From positions 62,001 to 126,000 of the forward strand of contig NZ_JACSCW010000003.1 in the NCBI RefSeq assembly GCF_014333585.1: DNA of 64,000 bases, in the 5' to 3' direction. The translations under genes were made by a program, and so were the position numbers. This document shows positions 49,396 to 57,602 of this stretch, in pieces. The DNA is from Hymenobacter sp. BT188. GTDB lineage: Bacteria > Bacteroidota > Bacteroidia > Cytophagales > Hymenobacteraceae. Each line of letters begins with the position of its first letter. Positions within the stretch are counted from its first letter, which is position 1. The notes below the pieces were generated by a model. That model was not told the DNA's origin. It saw only the letters and a list, made by a program, of their open reading frames with translations, and made no database searches.

Positions 49396-50376
49396 TTAGG
49401 CGGCCGCGGCGGTTTTTAGGGCTTGAATAATAGCGTTGGGGGCCATTTTTAGCTTGTAAGCGTTGTGCTCAAAGGCCTTGGCGCCCTGCATGGCCACTGT
49501 CGCCGCCTGGCGGAAAGTTTCCTCCGTCGCGGGCTTGCCGATAAGCGCTTTTTCAGCATCCGTTAGTCGCCATGGTTTATGCGCCACGCCCCCCATTGCC
49601 AGCCGTGCATCTTTAATGGTGTTGCCATCCAGGCTCAGGGCCGCGGCCACCGACACCAGCGCAAAAGCGTAGGAGGCGCGCTCACGCACTTTCTGATAAT
49701 GCACATGCTTAGTGAAGGGTCCATCGGGCACCTCCACAGCCGTAATCAACTCGCCTTGTTCAAGGTTGGTGTCGCGTTGGGGCGTGTCGCCGGGCAGGCG
49801 GTGAAAATCGTTGAAGGGAATGCGCCGGTCACCTTTCGGGCCGCTTACCAGCACCGTGGCATCCAGGGCCACCAGGGCCACGCTCATGTCGGAGGGGTGC
49901 ACGGCGATGCATTTATCCGAGAAGCCAAAGATGGCGTGCATGCGGTTGAAGCCTTCCAGCGCCCCGCACCCGGAGCCCGGCTCGCGCTTGTTGCAGGGCA
50001 GAGCCGTGTCGTAGAAGTAGGGACAGCGGGTGCGCTGGAGCATATTGCCCCCCACCGTCGCCATGTTGCGCAGTTGGGGCGAAGCGCCGGCACTGAGGGC
50101 CTGAGCGAGCAGGGGCTGCCGTTCCAGCACCAGCTTATCCTCGGCCACGGGGCCGTTCAAAGCCAGGGCCCCAATGCGGAGGCTACCGTTCTGACTTTCA
50201 ATTTTAGTGAGCGGCAGCCGATTGATGTCGATAAGCTTCTGGGGGGCCATTACGCCGCGCTTCATCAGATCGATGAGGTTCGTGCCGCCGGCAATAAACT
50301 GGGCGTTGGCGTCGCGGGCCAGGGCGTCGATGGCGGCTTTCTGCTTGGTCGGCCGCACGTATTGAAACTGATTCAT
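49396..50376 (-). CDS. Aldehyde oxidoreductase, FAD subunit (PaoB-like)
   Basis: Medium subunit of the molybdenum hydroxylase, passing electrons from the iron-sulfur subunit's clusters through FAD. 326 residues. FAD-binding marks are IAGGTNLIDLMKRGVM and ATVGGNMLQRTRCPYF. Four cysteines, C118, C128, C137 and C156 (RCPYF, LPCNKR, SGCGAL, KCIAV), match the extra [4Fe-4S] cluster found in the E. coli PaoB subunit and not in xanthine dehydrogenases. The gene lies 12 bases downstream of the iron-sulfur subunit gene and 14 bases before the large subunit gene. Confidence 0.92.
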   Translation of the reverse strand: MNQFQYVRPTKQKAAIDALARDANAQFIAGGTNLIDLMKRGVMAPQKLIDINRLPLTKIESQNGSLRIGALALNGPVAEDKLVLERQPLLAQALSAGASPQLRNMATVGGNMLQRTRCPYFYDTALPCNKREPGSGCGALEGFNRMHAIFGFSDKCIAVHPSDMSVALVALDATVLVSGPKGDRRIPFNDFHRLPGDTPQRDTNLEQGELITAVEVPDGPFTKHVHYQKVRERASYAFALVSVAAALSLDGNTIKDARLAMGGVAHKPWRLTDAEKALIGKPATEETFRQAATVAMQGAKAFEHNAYKLKMAPNAIIQALKTAAAA

Positions 50377-50388
50377 AGTTGCTGCGCT

Positions 50389-51033
50389 TTAGACCTTTTG
50401 GCCGCCGTTTTTCACTTCCTGAATGGCCGCCACAATGTTGGAGTAGGCGCCGCAGCGGCAGATGTTACCGCTCATAAACTCCCGGATTTCCCCCTCCGAA
50501 CCGGCATGGCCCTCGCGTATGCAAGCCACTGCGGACATAATCTGGCCGGGCGTGCAGTAGCCACATTGAAAGCCATCATGCTTCACAAATGCCTCCTGCA
50601 TAGGGTGCAGATTGTCACCGTTGGCGAGGCCCTCGATGGTTGTGATCTTGCGGCCTTCCTGCATCACGGCTAGCGTGAGGCAGCTGTTGATGCGATTTCC
50701 ATCGACATGCACGGTGCAGGCTCCGCACTGCCCGTAGTCGCAGCCTTTCTTGGTGCCGGTGAGGTGAAGCTGTTCACGCAGCAGATCGAGCAGGGTGGTG
50801 CGTGGCTCTACGGAAAGCTTGTGCTTCACGCCATTGACTTCCAGCTTCAGTGGTACTTTCTCGAAAGCCGCAGCTACTTTTTCGTCAAACTGCGCCGCGG
50901 CGGCCTGCACAATTGGGCCGGGCGTAAAAGTCATAGCCGTGAGCAGGGAGGACTGTTTGAGGAAGGTGCGCCGAGCCTCATTATGGGAAGCCCCGGGTTC
51001 GGCGGGGTTGATTTCCGGATTATCGTCTGCCAT
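50389..51033 (-). CDS. Aldehyde oxidoreductase, [2Fe-2S] subunit with Tat signal (PaoA-like)
   Basis: Small subunit of the enzyme, 214 residues. The N-terminus holds a twin-arginine signal (EARRTFLKQSSLLTAMTF, Arg21-Arg22), so the folded complex should be exported to the periplasm. Cluster I ligands C98, C103, C106 and C118 (CDYGQCGACTVHVDG, SCLTLA) form a plant-type [2Fe-2S]. Cluster II ligands C157, C160, C192 and C194 (QCGYCTPGQIMSA, ICRCGAYSNI) form the second. It is the first gene of the operon. Confidence 0.94.
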   Translation of the reverse strand: MADDNPEINPAEPGASHNEARRTFLKQSSLLTAMTFTPGPIVQAAAAQFDEKVAAAFEKVPLKLEVNGVKHKLSVEPRTTLLDLLREQLHLTGTKKGCDYGQCGACTVHVDGNRINSCLTLAVMQEGRKITTIEGLANGDNLHPMQEAFVKHDGFQCGYCTPGQIMSAVACIREGHAGSEGEIREFMSGNICRCGAYSNIVAAIQEVKNGGQKV

Positions 51034-51395
51034 GATGTAGTCAGGTTAATAACTCAGCGCAGAAAGTTTGCTAACTGAGAGTGTATAAATTGCTCTGTAT
51101 AAATCAAGGACGCCAGTAGCTAAGTAGCAACTTTCTGAGACGCGGAATCCATCAGTTGCTTGTCGGCGTCGCCAAACAGCTTAAGTATACTCTGAAGTAG
51201 CCAATTTTCGCTTGGTTCAGCCGTGAGTTTTACGGGGGAGGCTGGTAAATGGCTGAGTAATTTTCTATGAAAAAGCCCCCCAGTCTTAATTCAAGACGAA
51301 GCTGAACGCGTGCGTAGCGTTCTGGCCACACAAGCGCCCGCTGGAAACGAGAGGCGGGTAATCTACCAGCAAATGATAAGTAGCAGAGCAAGAGG
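51034..51395. other. Non-coding gap upstream of the aldehyde oxidoreductase operon
   Basis: No gene is supported. It must hold the operon promoter, for which I see no consensus boxes, and contains a lone half-terminator GAAAAAGCCCCCCAG (51270-51284) with a small GTCTT..AAGAC hairpin next to it. Confidence 0.4.
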
Positions 51396-51537
51396 GGCTG
51401 TTGCAAAACTCCCCTAGATAATCTACGGGGTCGCCTCGATGACTATCGGAGTCTAACGGGTCCCTAGTGCTCCCCTAGTGGGGCGGGGGTGAGGCTCGAA
51501 TAACCGGTGTTCAGCCTACGGCCAGCGTTTTGCAACA
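51396..51537. mobile_element. MITE- or IS-remnant-like element with terminal inverted repeats
   Basis: The left end GGCTGTTGCAAAACT (51396-51410) and right end GTTTTGCAACA (51527-51537) share an 11-bp perfect inverted repeat. The 142 bases between carry no frame. GGCTGTTGCAAAA-type ends occur in several IS families. The right end stops 3 bases before the cupin gene stop codon. A near-identical left end recurs at 54804. Confidence 0.5.
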
Positions 51538-51540
51538 TGA

Positions 51541-52308
51541 TTAACTTTTAGAGAATATGCCATTGAAGAAATTCTGCATTTGAGCGGCATAAGGCACCCC
51601 ATATCTGGCAAAAGTTGCTCTCGTTGTTGCATCTGGTTTCCAATCGAAAAAGGCGTGTCCTGCATCTTCCACCTGAATATAGCTTGCCGGCTGCCCGGCT
51701 GCTTTTAACACATCGTCATAGCGCTGCACCATGGCGTGATCTGCGATCAGGTCTTTTGTACCACGTACTATGAAGTGCGGAAGAACCCGTTCACCAGCTT
51801 TTGAAACATGCCTTGTTGGGGAACTATATTCTTCATCGGTCACGGGTGCCAGCCATTCCACAATTCCTTTTTCGGTATTCGGGATAATGTATAGTTGCTG
51901 CATGCCCTTCGCCGGGCTAGCCCCATGCCAATGGGTCACATTTGGCGGGCACTGCACCACGTCCCCTTTTTTGAGGGTTTGACGGATCTGGCCCTTTATC
52001 TGGTGGTATCCCTCCCCGTCGGTGATCACCAGGATTTGCCCGGCCGGGTGGGTGTGCCAGTTGCTTCTGGCCCCAGGCTCAAAATAGACATTACCCACCA
52101 CCATGTTAAGCGTAGAATCATTAGCTACAAGGCCTGTATTCCAGGCTTGGCCGGTAAAGTTTTCCGCCGGTCCCAGTTCACCTTTCGGGAAGATGGCCTG
52201 CAGCTCTTCTTGTGAGGTAGTGCCCTTCGTTGGCTGTTGACAATGGCTCAAGAACATCAGTACACCTAAGGCTGCAACTGTTACTTTGATCGTGCTATGC
52301 TGCTTCAT
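51541..52308 (-). CDS. Chimeric protein: cupin domain joined to C-terminal piece of an alpha/beta hydrolase
   Basis: 255 residues with an export signal (MKQHSTIKVTVAALGVLMFL; Cys23 behind a poor lipobox). Residues about 50-160 are a cupin of the carboxymuconolactone-decarboxylase-associated type (YFEPGARSNWHTHPAGQ, KGDVVQCPPNVTHWHGASP; metal ligands probably H85, H87, Q91 and H126 or H128), ending at VTDEEY, where such cupins normally stop. Residues about 168-255 then read like the end of an esterase or dienelactone hydrolase: FIVRGTKDLIADHAM (acid D186), EDAGHAFFDWKP (His218) and a final helix. The nucleophile half is missing, so hydrolase activity is impossible. The cupin may be active. A fusion by deletion is inferred. 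Confidence 0.8.
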   Translation of the reverse strand: MKQHSTIKVTVAALGVLMFLSHCQQPTKGTTSQEELQAIFPKGELGPAENFTGQAWNTGLVANDSTLNMVVGNVYFEPGARSNWHTHPAGQILVITDGEGYHQIKGQIRQTLKKGDVVQCPPNVTHWHGASPAKGMQQLYIIPNTEKGIVEWLAPVTDEEYSSPTRHVSKAGERVLPHFIVRGTKDLIADHAMVQRYDDVLKAAGQPASYIQVEDAGHAFFDWKPDATTRATFARYGVPYAAQMQNFFNGIFSKS

Positions 52309-52387
52309 AAAATATTATTTGGGGTATGGCGTATGTATGATCTACACCTTAAAAAGCGCCTGGCCAGTAAAGCTTCGCCGGTCTGCT

Positions 52388-52846
52388 TCATTGCTCCAGT
52401 TCATAGGTCACCGTTGCATTTGCGGAGCCCAATGCGGCAGCAAGGCCGCTAGCGTCATGGATGCGTCCTAGCCTGGTGTACCTGTAGGAGGTAGAAAATC
52501 CTTTGTAGAAAAGCACCAGGGTATTCGCACCATATAGCATCAACTCACCGCTTTGGATGGCGCCGGGATTGGAGGCATTGGTTGGCAGGTTGTACGGTAG
52601 GTCAACGTACTTTTCGTTTCCGTTCAATTCCACCATGTCAATGGTCATCGGCAACTTCGCTGTGAAAGCCGTTGCGGTAGCATTGTCATTGAGCGTGGCC
52701 GTAAATACGCTCTGACCAATTGTTATCCGTATGGTCATATTCCCACTATTTGGGGTGTCTGGCTCCACAAGCTCTTTCTGATTACTAATACAGGCAAATA
52801 GATTCGAGCTGATGAGCAGTAGAAGGAAAAGAGGGGCTATTTTCAT
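52388..52846 (-). CDS. Cyclophilin-like fold lipoprotein
   Basis: 152 residues from the ATG at 52846 (a TTG at 52885 is rejected). The signal MKIAPLFLLLLISSNLFAC ends in a lipobox. The mature domain matches small cyclophilin-like proteins (Cyclophil_like2 type): TIRITIGQSVFTATLNDNAT followed by ATAFTAKLPMTIDMVE, GELMLYGANTLVLFYKGFST and YTRLGRIHDASGLAAALG. These have no prolyl-isomerase site and unknown function. It stands between the chimeric cupin gene and the acetyltransferase gene on the same strand, a grouping seen with AraC regulators in other bacteria. Confidence 0.82.
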   Translation of the reverse strand: MKIAPLFLLLLISSNLFACISNQKELVEPDTPNSGNMTIRITIGQSVFTATLNDNATATAFTAKLPMTIDMVELNGNEKYVDLPYNLPTNASNPGAIQSGELMLYGANTLVLFYKGFSTSYRYTRLGRIHDASGLAAALGSANATVTYELEQ

Positions 52847-53067
52847 AGGGAAAATGACGCAGGCATTGGGGTTTCTGGAGCACAAGACGGAGATGCTGAT
52901 TTAATGCTTCCATTTTAGGGCTGTTTGCAGTGGAAATCGCTCCGAAGTAGAATTCTCTGAGGAATGCCGTTAGTTCACCAAACGGGGTTGCTTCCAGCCT
53001 GTCCTACAAATCGACATGGCTGCCCTTTGGAATGACTATCAGTACTGTAGGCTTGGCTGCTGTGTGC

Positions 53068-53637
53068 CTATTCTATGTCCCTAAGGATTTTGGCGGGTAT
53101 GCCGCCTACAACGGTGTTGGCCGGAACATCCCTTGAAACTACTGCCCCCGCCGCCACGATGGCATTTTCTCCGATGGTGACCCCAGGTAAGATGGTGGCC
53201 GCCGCGCCTATCCAAACGTTTCGCTTAATATGAATGGGCTTTGGCACGAGCGACAGCCTGTCGCTGGAGGATAGCGGATGGCTTTCCGAAAGCAACTTCA
53301 CACCGGGCGCCAACAGCACATTATCCTCAATGGTAATGCCCCCCAAGTCTAAAAAGGTGCAGCTAAAGTTGATGAATACCTTCTTTCCAATTTTAGTGTT
53401 CTTCCCGTAATTGATGTATAAGGGTGGAAATACAGCCGTTGATGCATCAATTTCACTTTCCGTGATCTGACCCAAAAAGTTTCTGATCTCATCCGGGTTG
53501 CTGGAATTATTCATTCTTTGAACCAAGCCCATCGTAGCATAGGATGCTTCCAGCAATCGGCCACTCTGCGAATCATTCGGGTTGATTTTTTCTCCTTGCC
53601 TCAATCGTTCAAAAATATCTTTATCGGAAGTTTTCAT
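53068..53637 (-). CDS. Hexapeptide-repeat O-acetyltransferase (maltose/galactoside type)
   Basis: 189 residues. The N-terminal helical part (LLEASYATMGLVQRMNNSSN) and the left-handed beta-helix with hexad repeats (INFSCTFLDLGGITIEDNVL, then APGVKLLSESHP, and VWIGAAATILPGVTIGENAI, VAAGAVVSRDVPANTVVGGI) identify a CoA-dependent sugar O-acetyltransferase. The catalytic histidine is probably in SESHPL. Cytosolic trimer. First gene after the divergent regulator, with a 9-bp inverted repeat in the shared intergenic region. Confidence 0.9.
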   Translation of the reverse strand: MKTSDKDIFERLRQGEKINPNDSQSGRLLEASYATMGLVQRMNNSSNPDEIRNFLGQITESEIDASTAVFPPLYINYGKNTKIGKKVFINFSCTFLDLGGITIEDNVLLAPGVKLLSESHPLSSSDRLSLVPKPIHIKRNVWIGAAATILPGVTIGENAIVAAGAVVSRDVPANTVVGGIPAKILRDIE

Positions 53638-53645
53638 GCTGTATC

Positions 53646-53681
53646 GAATTGATAATTACAAAGTTAAGAGGGTATCAATTC
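53646..53681. promoter_or_regulatory. Divergent regulatory region with inverted repeat and -7 box
   Basis: GAATTGATA (53646-53654) and TATCAATTC (53673-53681) are a perfect 9-bp inverted repeat 18 bases apart. Between them, on the minus strand, TAACTTTG (53666-53659) fits the -7 box for the acetyltransferase gene. A likely AraC-family binding region. Confidence 0.5.
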
Positions 53682-53708
53682 TCAATTGTTACACATTATT
53701 CTGCAATA

Positions 53709-54581
53709 ATGTCAAATATCACCTATACTAGCAGAAGGCCTCCATACAATGCAATGCCACAGGAAGCACAGCCGAAAGTCATTTTATTAGTGATATCTGA
53801 TAAGGACGACTTTCCCAGTCATTTCGAAAGGCTTTACCATACCCACTTATTCTGTCATCGCGGAAGCATCAGGTTTATGTTCAATGATCAGCTGATGGAA
53901 TGCGAGAGAGGGCAGTTTTTGTTTTGGTTTGCCGAGAGCAGACTTTCAGGTTTGCAGCTTTCGAAAAGCTTTAAGGCAACAGTATTGCTGGTGGAAAAAG
54001 ATTTTTTGAACAACAACATGCCCGACCAAGGCTGGAGTATTAATGCCCTGTTGCATTCCAGGGTTTATCCAGTCAAAACACTGCACGGCAAAAATGACAG
54101 GCAGAAAATCCTTTCGAACTTTAAATGGCTGAGTGACCGCGCTTCGGAAACTGATCATCGCTTTTACGACGAAGCCCTGAACTTGCAGATGCAGCTGTTT
54201 ATTCTCGACATGTGGCACATCTTTGCCAACGAGTATGAAAGACGGAAGCACACCCTGCAAACCGGAACCTTGTATGAGCGATTCATGCAGTTGGTACAGG
54301 AGTATTGCTTAACTGAGCGTGAGGTAGGGTTTTACAGTGATCAGTTGAACATCACTTCCAAATACCTCAACCAGATTTGCAAAAAGGCATCCGGTGTCAC
54401 AGCCTCTGAATGGATTCAACGCTTCGCCAGGGAGCGCATCCTCCTCCTCTTGCAAAACAGAAACCTCACTATTTCCGGAATTGCCGATGAGATGGAATTT
54501 AGCAGCCGTTCGTTTTTTACCCGCTATGTGAAAAAGTTGTTGGGTGCTACTCCAAGTGAGTACCGAAGCAGATTGGACTAG
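53709..54581 (+). CDS. AraC family transcriptional regulator
   Basis: The ATG at 53709 gives 290 residues. The N-terminal part is a cupin-like sensor region (FCHRGSIRFMFNDQLMECER). The C-terminal double helix-turn-helix is clear: YSDQLNITSKYLNQICKKAS, GVTASEWIQRFARERILLLL, then LTISGIADEMEFSSRSFFTR and YVKKLLGATPSEYRSRL. It is divergent from the acetyltransferase, cyclophilin-like and cupin genes and presumably controls them. Codon use and composition look less GC-rich than the flanking chromosome. Confidence 0.92.
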   Translation: MSNITYTSRRPPYNAMPQEAQPKVILLVISDKDDFPSHFERLYHTHLFCHRGSIRFMFNDQLMECERGQFLFWFAESRLSGLQLSKSFKATVLLVEKDFLNNNMPDQGWSINALLHSRVYPVKTLHGKNDRQKILSNFKWLSDRASETDHRFYDEALNLQMQLFILDMWHIFANEYERRKHTLQTGTLYERFMQLVQEYCLTEREVGFYSDQLNITSKYLNQICKKASGVTASEWIQRFARERILLLLQNRNLTISGIADEMEFSSRSFFTRYVKKLLGATPSEYRSRLD

Positions 54582-54879
54582 AGGGGAAACTATAATCAGT
54601 GACAAGTCATCAGCCGCACCTCCGATACCTTGCAATGTACTTCAATAATGTTAGAGCAACGGATTCCCAATGCCCCGGCAACAAGAAGCAAGAAATTGCT
54701 CCCTCCGCTTAACATAAAAACGGTTGTAATCGACTTGAATTAGTCATAATAGTGAGCATATCACAGCGTAGGATTCTTTCTAGAACAGTCCGGGAAAATT
54801 AGTGGCTGTTGCACAACTCCCAGCAGTGGGTCTGGCCACAAGAATTACCTAGAAGTTAACATCATCTACTCTATTCATT
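54582..54879. other. Non-coding gap with an IS-end-like sequence
   Basis: 298 bases without a supported gene between two plus-strand genes. Its one notable element is the 18-base block at 54804-54821 that repeats the left end of the element at 51396. Confidence 0.45.
54804..54821 (+). mobile_element. IS-end-like remnant, right border of the 51-54 kb island
   Basis: GGCTGTTGCACAACTCCC differs by one base from 51396-51413 (GGCTGTTGCAAAACTCCC) and has the same orientation. No second end was found within the following bases. Confidence 0.4.
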
Positions 54880-55650
54880 ATGCCTGCGTACTATATTGGC
54901 TGCTCTGGCTTTTCCTACCGCGACTGGAAAGGCGTTTTTTATCCTGAAGGTCTGCCGCCGCGTAAGTGGTTTGCGTATTACTGCACCCAATTCAATACGC
55001 TGGAGGTAAACGTGACCTTTTACCGCATGCCGAAGTTGAAGGTGTTCGAGACGTGGAACACGCAGAGCCCCGCCGATTTTCGGTTTGCCGTGAAAGCCCC
55101 CCGCATCGTAACTCACTACAAGAAGTTCAATGCCGAAGCCGCGCACGTGTTGGCCGATTTTTACGGCACCGTGCGCGAAGGCTTAGGCGAAAAGCTGGGG
55201 CCGATCCTGTTCCAATTGCCCCCCAAAGCCGCCTACACGGAGGAGCTGCTAGGCCGTATGCTGGAGCAGCTCGATCCTGATTTTCACAATGTGGTGGAGT
55301 TTCGGCACCCAAGCTGGTGGGAAGGCGAAATCCTACGGGAGCTAGGGCAGCGCGGCATCACATTTTGCGGGCAAAGCTACCCGGCAGCCTTGCCCGATGA
55401 AGTAATCGTGAATACGCCGCAAGTGTACTACCGCTTTCATGGCGTGCCGGTGCTGTACACATCGCCGTACGACGAGGCGTTTTTGCAGCGCGTGGCCCAG
55501 GAAATTCAGGCTGAGCCCACGGTGAAAGAAGTCTATATCTACTTCAACAACGGCATTGGCGGAGCCGGAGTGCTGAACGCGCAACAGCTACAAAAGCTAC
55601 TAAATGTAGCGCCTGCAAGTAGCGCAAACCCGACTCTTGAGGCTAACTAA
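54880..55650 (+). CDS. DUF72 family protein
   Basis: 256 residues, TIM-barrel-like protein of unknown function. The opening YYIGCSGFSYRDWKGVFYPE, followed by KWFAYYCTQFNTLEVNVTFY, is the DUF72 signature. Further marks are FRFAVKAPRIVTHYKKF, LGPILFQLPPKAAYTEELLG, VVEFRHPSWW and the late VYIYFNNGIGGAGVLNAQQL. Monocistronic, ending before a lone half-terminator at 55654-55669. Confidence 0.93.
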   Translation: MPAYYIGCSGFSYRDWKGVFYPEGLPPRKWFAYYCTQFNTLEVNVTFYRMPKLKVFETWNTQSPADFRFAVKAPRIVTHYKKFNAEAAHVLADFYGTVREGLGEKLGPILFQLPPKAAYTEELLGRMLEQLDPDFHNVVEFRHPSWWEGEILRELGQRGITFCGQSYPAALPDEVIVNTPQVYYRFHGVPVLYTSPYDEAFLQRVAQEIQAEPTVKEVYIYFNNGIGGAGVLNAQQLQKLLNVAPASSANPTLEAN

Positions 55651-55692
55651 GAAGATGGGGGGCTTTTTTATACCTACAAGCATAGATAAACA

Positions 55693-56739
55693 CTATTTAT
55701 TGGCCGATTGCGCTTCCAGCTCAGTCAGGGCCTGCTCAATTTCGGGGCGGAGCTTGGATAAAGGCGAGTGAGCCAGCTCCTGCAAAGGATGCTTTTTGGC
55801 CAGCTTCTCGGCTACGAGGTAACCGATATAGTAGCCGGAGCGGGCAGGCGTAGGCGCTTGTTCATCTCGCCCACCTAAAAAATAGCGCGCATAATCTTCG
55901 CTGGAAGTAGAGCTTAATACCGCGTGCAATTCCCGGGCGTAGCGGGGCAAATCGGCTTGGGTGCGCGCAGGAGTATTGCGCGGCAGACCAAACAAACCGA
56001 CGCCCGCAGCTTTAGGATTCAGAGCATGCGCCACGTAGGTAGCCAGCCCCTCCCGCCACAGGGCCGCGATGAGCTGGTCGTCTTCTTCCATAAACTGTGA
56101 GTGGTACACATGGAATAGCTCGTGGTCGAAGAATGGCTCGGGGTCGGCTTCGTCGCCATACACGTACGCCATCATATCGAGGCCAAACAGCAAGGCCTGC
56201 TTGCCTTCTATGGTGCGCGTGCCGCCATCAAAGCCCCCCAGCGAGTACATGAAATAGATGCGGCCGGTATAGTTCAGGTCGGGGAAGGTCTGGCGGAAGC
56301 GGCTTTCGTAGCGCGGCAGGTCCTTGCCAATTTGCTTCGACAGGCGCTCCACGATGGCTATTTTGGGCTGCACCAGAGCCAGTATCTTCGGGTAGCGTTG
56401 CGGCAGATCGTCGTCAAACGTTTTGTCAGGGCTGCCGCCGATTACCTTGTTATTGTACACTTCGGGATGAGGATTCGAGACCAGTTGCCGGAACAGCTGT
56501 ACCTGCGTTTGCTCGTCTTTGCCCTTGGCTTGTTGCCAGAATTTCCAGAAGTCCGGCATCAGGTCAATGACCGTGTAGCTTGGCGCCGGCGTAGACAGGG
56601 TGCTAGCCGCTGGCAAAGAAGTACTAACTGAAACACTAGGGCTAACGGGAGGCAGTGCTGCTGAATGATGCAACCCAAGCAAAAGGCTGAAACCAACAGC
56701 GACAGTATTGACAACAGGAGTGGGAAGAAAAGAGAGCAT
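55693..56739 (-). CDS. Secreted gluzincin-like protein, putative metallopeptidase
   Basis: 348 residues. An N-terminal signal (VNTVAVGFSLLLGLHHSAAL) and a low-complexity S/P/T/V linker (to about residue 52) precede a helical domain. The zinc motif HELFH (about 206-210, in FFDHELFHVYHSQF) is followed 20 residues later by WREGLATYVAH with a likely third ligand E230. The arrangement resembles DUF2268/DUF5700-type predicted peptidases. Substrate unknown; probably periplasmic or extracellular. Confidence 0.8.
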   Translation of the reverse strand: MLSFLPTPVVNTVAVGFSLLLGLHHSAALPPVSPSVSVSTSLPAASTLSTPAPSYTVIDLMPDFWKFWQQAKGKDEQTQVQLFRQLVSNPHPEVYNNKVIGGSPDKTFDDDLPQRYPKILALVQPKIAIVERLSKQIGKDLPRYESRFRQTFPDLNYTGRIYFMYSLGGFDGGTRTIEGKQALLFGLDMMAYVYGDEADPEPFFDHELFHVYHSQFMEEDDQLIAALWREGLATYVAHALNPKAAGVGLFGLPRNTPARTQADLPRYARELHAVLSSTSSEDYARYFLGGRDEQAPTPARSGYYIGYLVAEKLAKKHPLQELAHSPLSKLRPEIEQALTELEAQSANK

Positions 56740-56900
56740 AGCGGAGAGGATATACTGCTAAATTATCCTTTCAACTCACTTTAGTCAATACACGCGAGTG
56801 GTTTATACAGCTTGTTCAGCTCACCGCAGATCAGCCTAGCGCATGACCAGTCAGCTTCCTGTCAAAGGGAGCAAAAAGCAGCTGGAAATACAGTTAGCGC

Positions 56901-57494
56901 TTACTGAACCGGTGCGTCAGGAGCGGGAATAGATAAGGTCATTATCTTCTGCAACAAGGTGATCATGAGATGATACACTTCGCGCAGCTCGGCCGGATCT
57001 ATAATAGCGGCGTCCTTGGTGAACATTAGATAAACTTCGGCGGCGGGGCTTTCGGAGGTAGGAGCCAAGGCCAGGCGCGCCGTAGAGTGGCGCAGCAGCG
57101 TTTGGCGCAATTCAGGGTCGGAAAGCAGCAGGTCGCGGAGCACCTCGGCGCTGTTGGTGGTGATGATAAAGGTGGCGTCCAGCTCGGGGTCGCCCAGCTC
57201 TATGTCGGTGAGGCCGAGTAGTTTGCCAATCTCATGCACCCAGTCCTGCTCGTGCATGGAAAAGCGCAGGGGCGTGTGGTTGGGGACTAAAGCGGTAAAC
57301 GCAGTGGTTTCAAAACCGCCCTCAAAACCGCCCCCCAGGTCAATCTCGATGGCCATCCGCATGCGGTAGTCCGCCTGCACCAGCTCTACATCATATTCAA
57401 ACAGCTCGCTTTGCTGCTGTATATCGGCAGTCACCTGCTGCCATAAGGCCTCCTCCGTATCGGCGGAAAAAATGCGCGGGGTATCGGTATCCAT
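56901..57494 (-). CDS. Hypothetical cytosolic protein with DUF3137-like strand pattern
   Basis: 197 residues from the ATG at 57494. An N-terminal helix (EEALWQQVTADIQQQSELFE) is followed by strands YDVELVQADYRMRMAIEIDL and FETTAFTALVPNHTPLRFSM, then the segment LTDIELGDPELDATFIITTN and a run of helices (LRDLLLSDPELRQTLLRHST). The (I/L)G.PELD..F.I.(T/S)N pattern resembles proteins that read out beta-sandwich deviations (DUF3137-like), but I do not recognise the family firmly. Acidic, no export signal. Followed by no close partner. Confidence 0.65.
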   Translation of the reverse strand: MDTDTPRIFSADTEEALWQQVTADIQQQSELFEYDVELVQADYRMRMAIEIDLGGGFEGGFETTAFTALVPNHTPLRFSMHEQDWVHEIGKLLGLTDIELGDPELDATFIITTNSAEVLRDLLLSDPELRQTLLRHSTARLALAPTSESPAAEVYLMFTKDAAIIDPAELREVYHLMITLLQKIMTLSIPAPDAPVQ

Positions 57495-57549
57495 TATTTT
57501 CAAATAGTAGCTAGTGATGCGCAGGCTTGCGTGAGCCTTCGGCACAAAT

Positions 57550-57588
57550 AAAAACGCCCCCCGGCCGAATTGGTTGGGAGGCGTTTTT
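57550..57588. terminator. Terminator after the SDR gene
   Basis: AAAAACGCC and GGCGTTTTT pair, continued imperfectly by CCCC/GGGA, 15 bases beyond the SDR stop on the minus strand. Confidence 0.75.
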
Positions 57589-57602
57589 AGCGGAGGGTTG
57601 GT

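Noticed and set aside
48032..50673. Two long plus-strand frames (384 and 364 codons) opposite the aldehyde oxidoreductase genes
   Set aside because: They lie entirely antisense to well-supported enzyme genes and show histidine/glycine-rich shadow translations.
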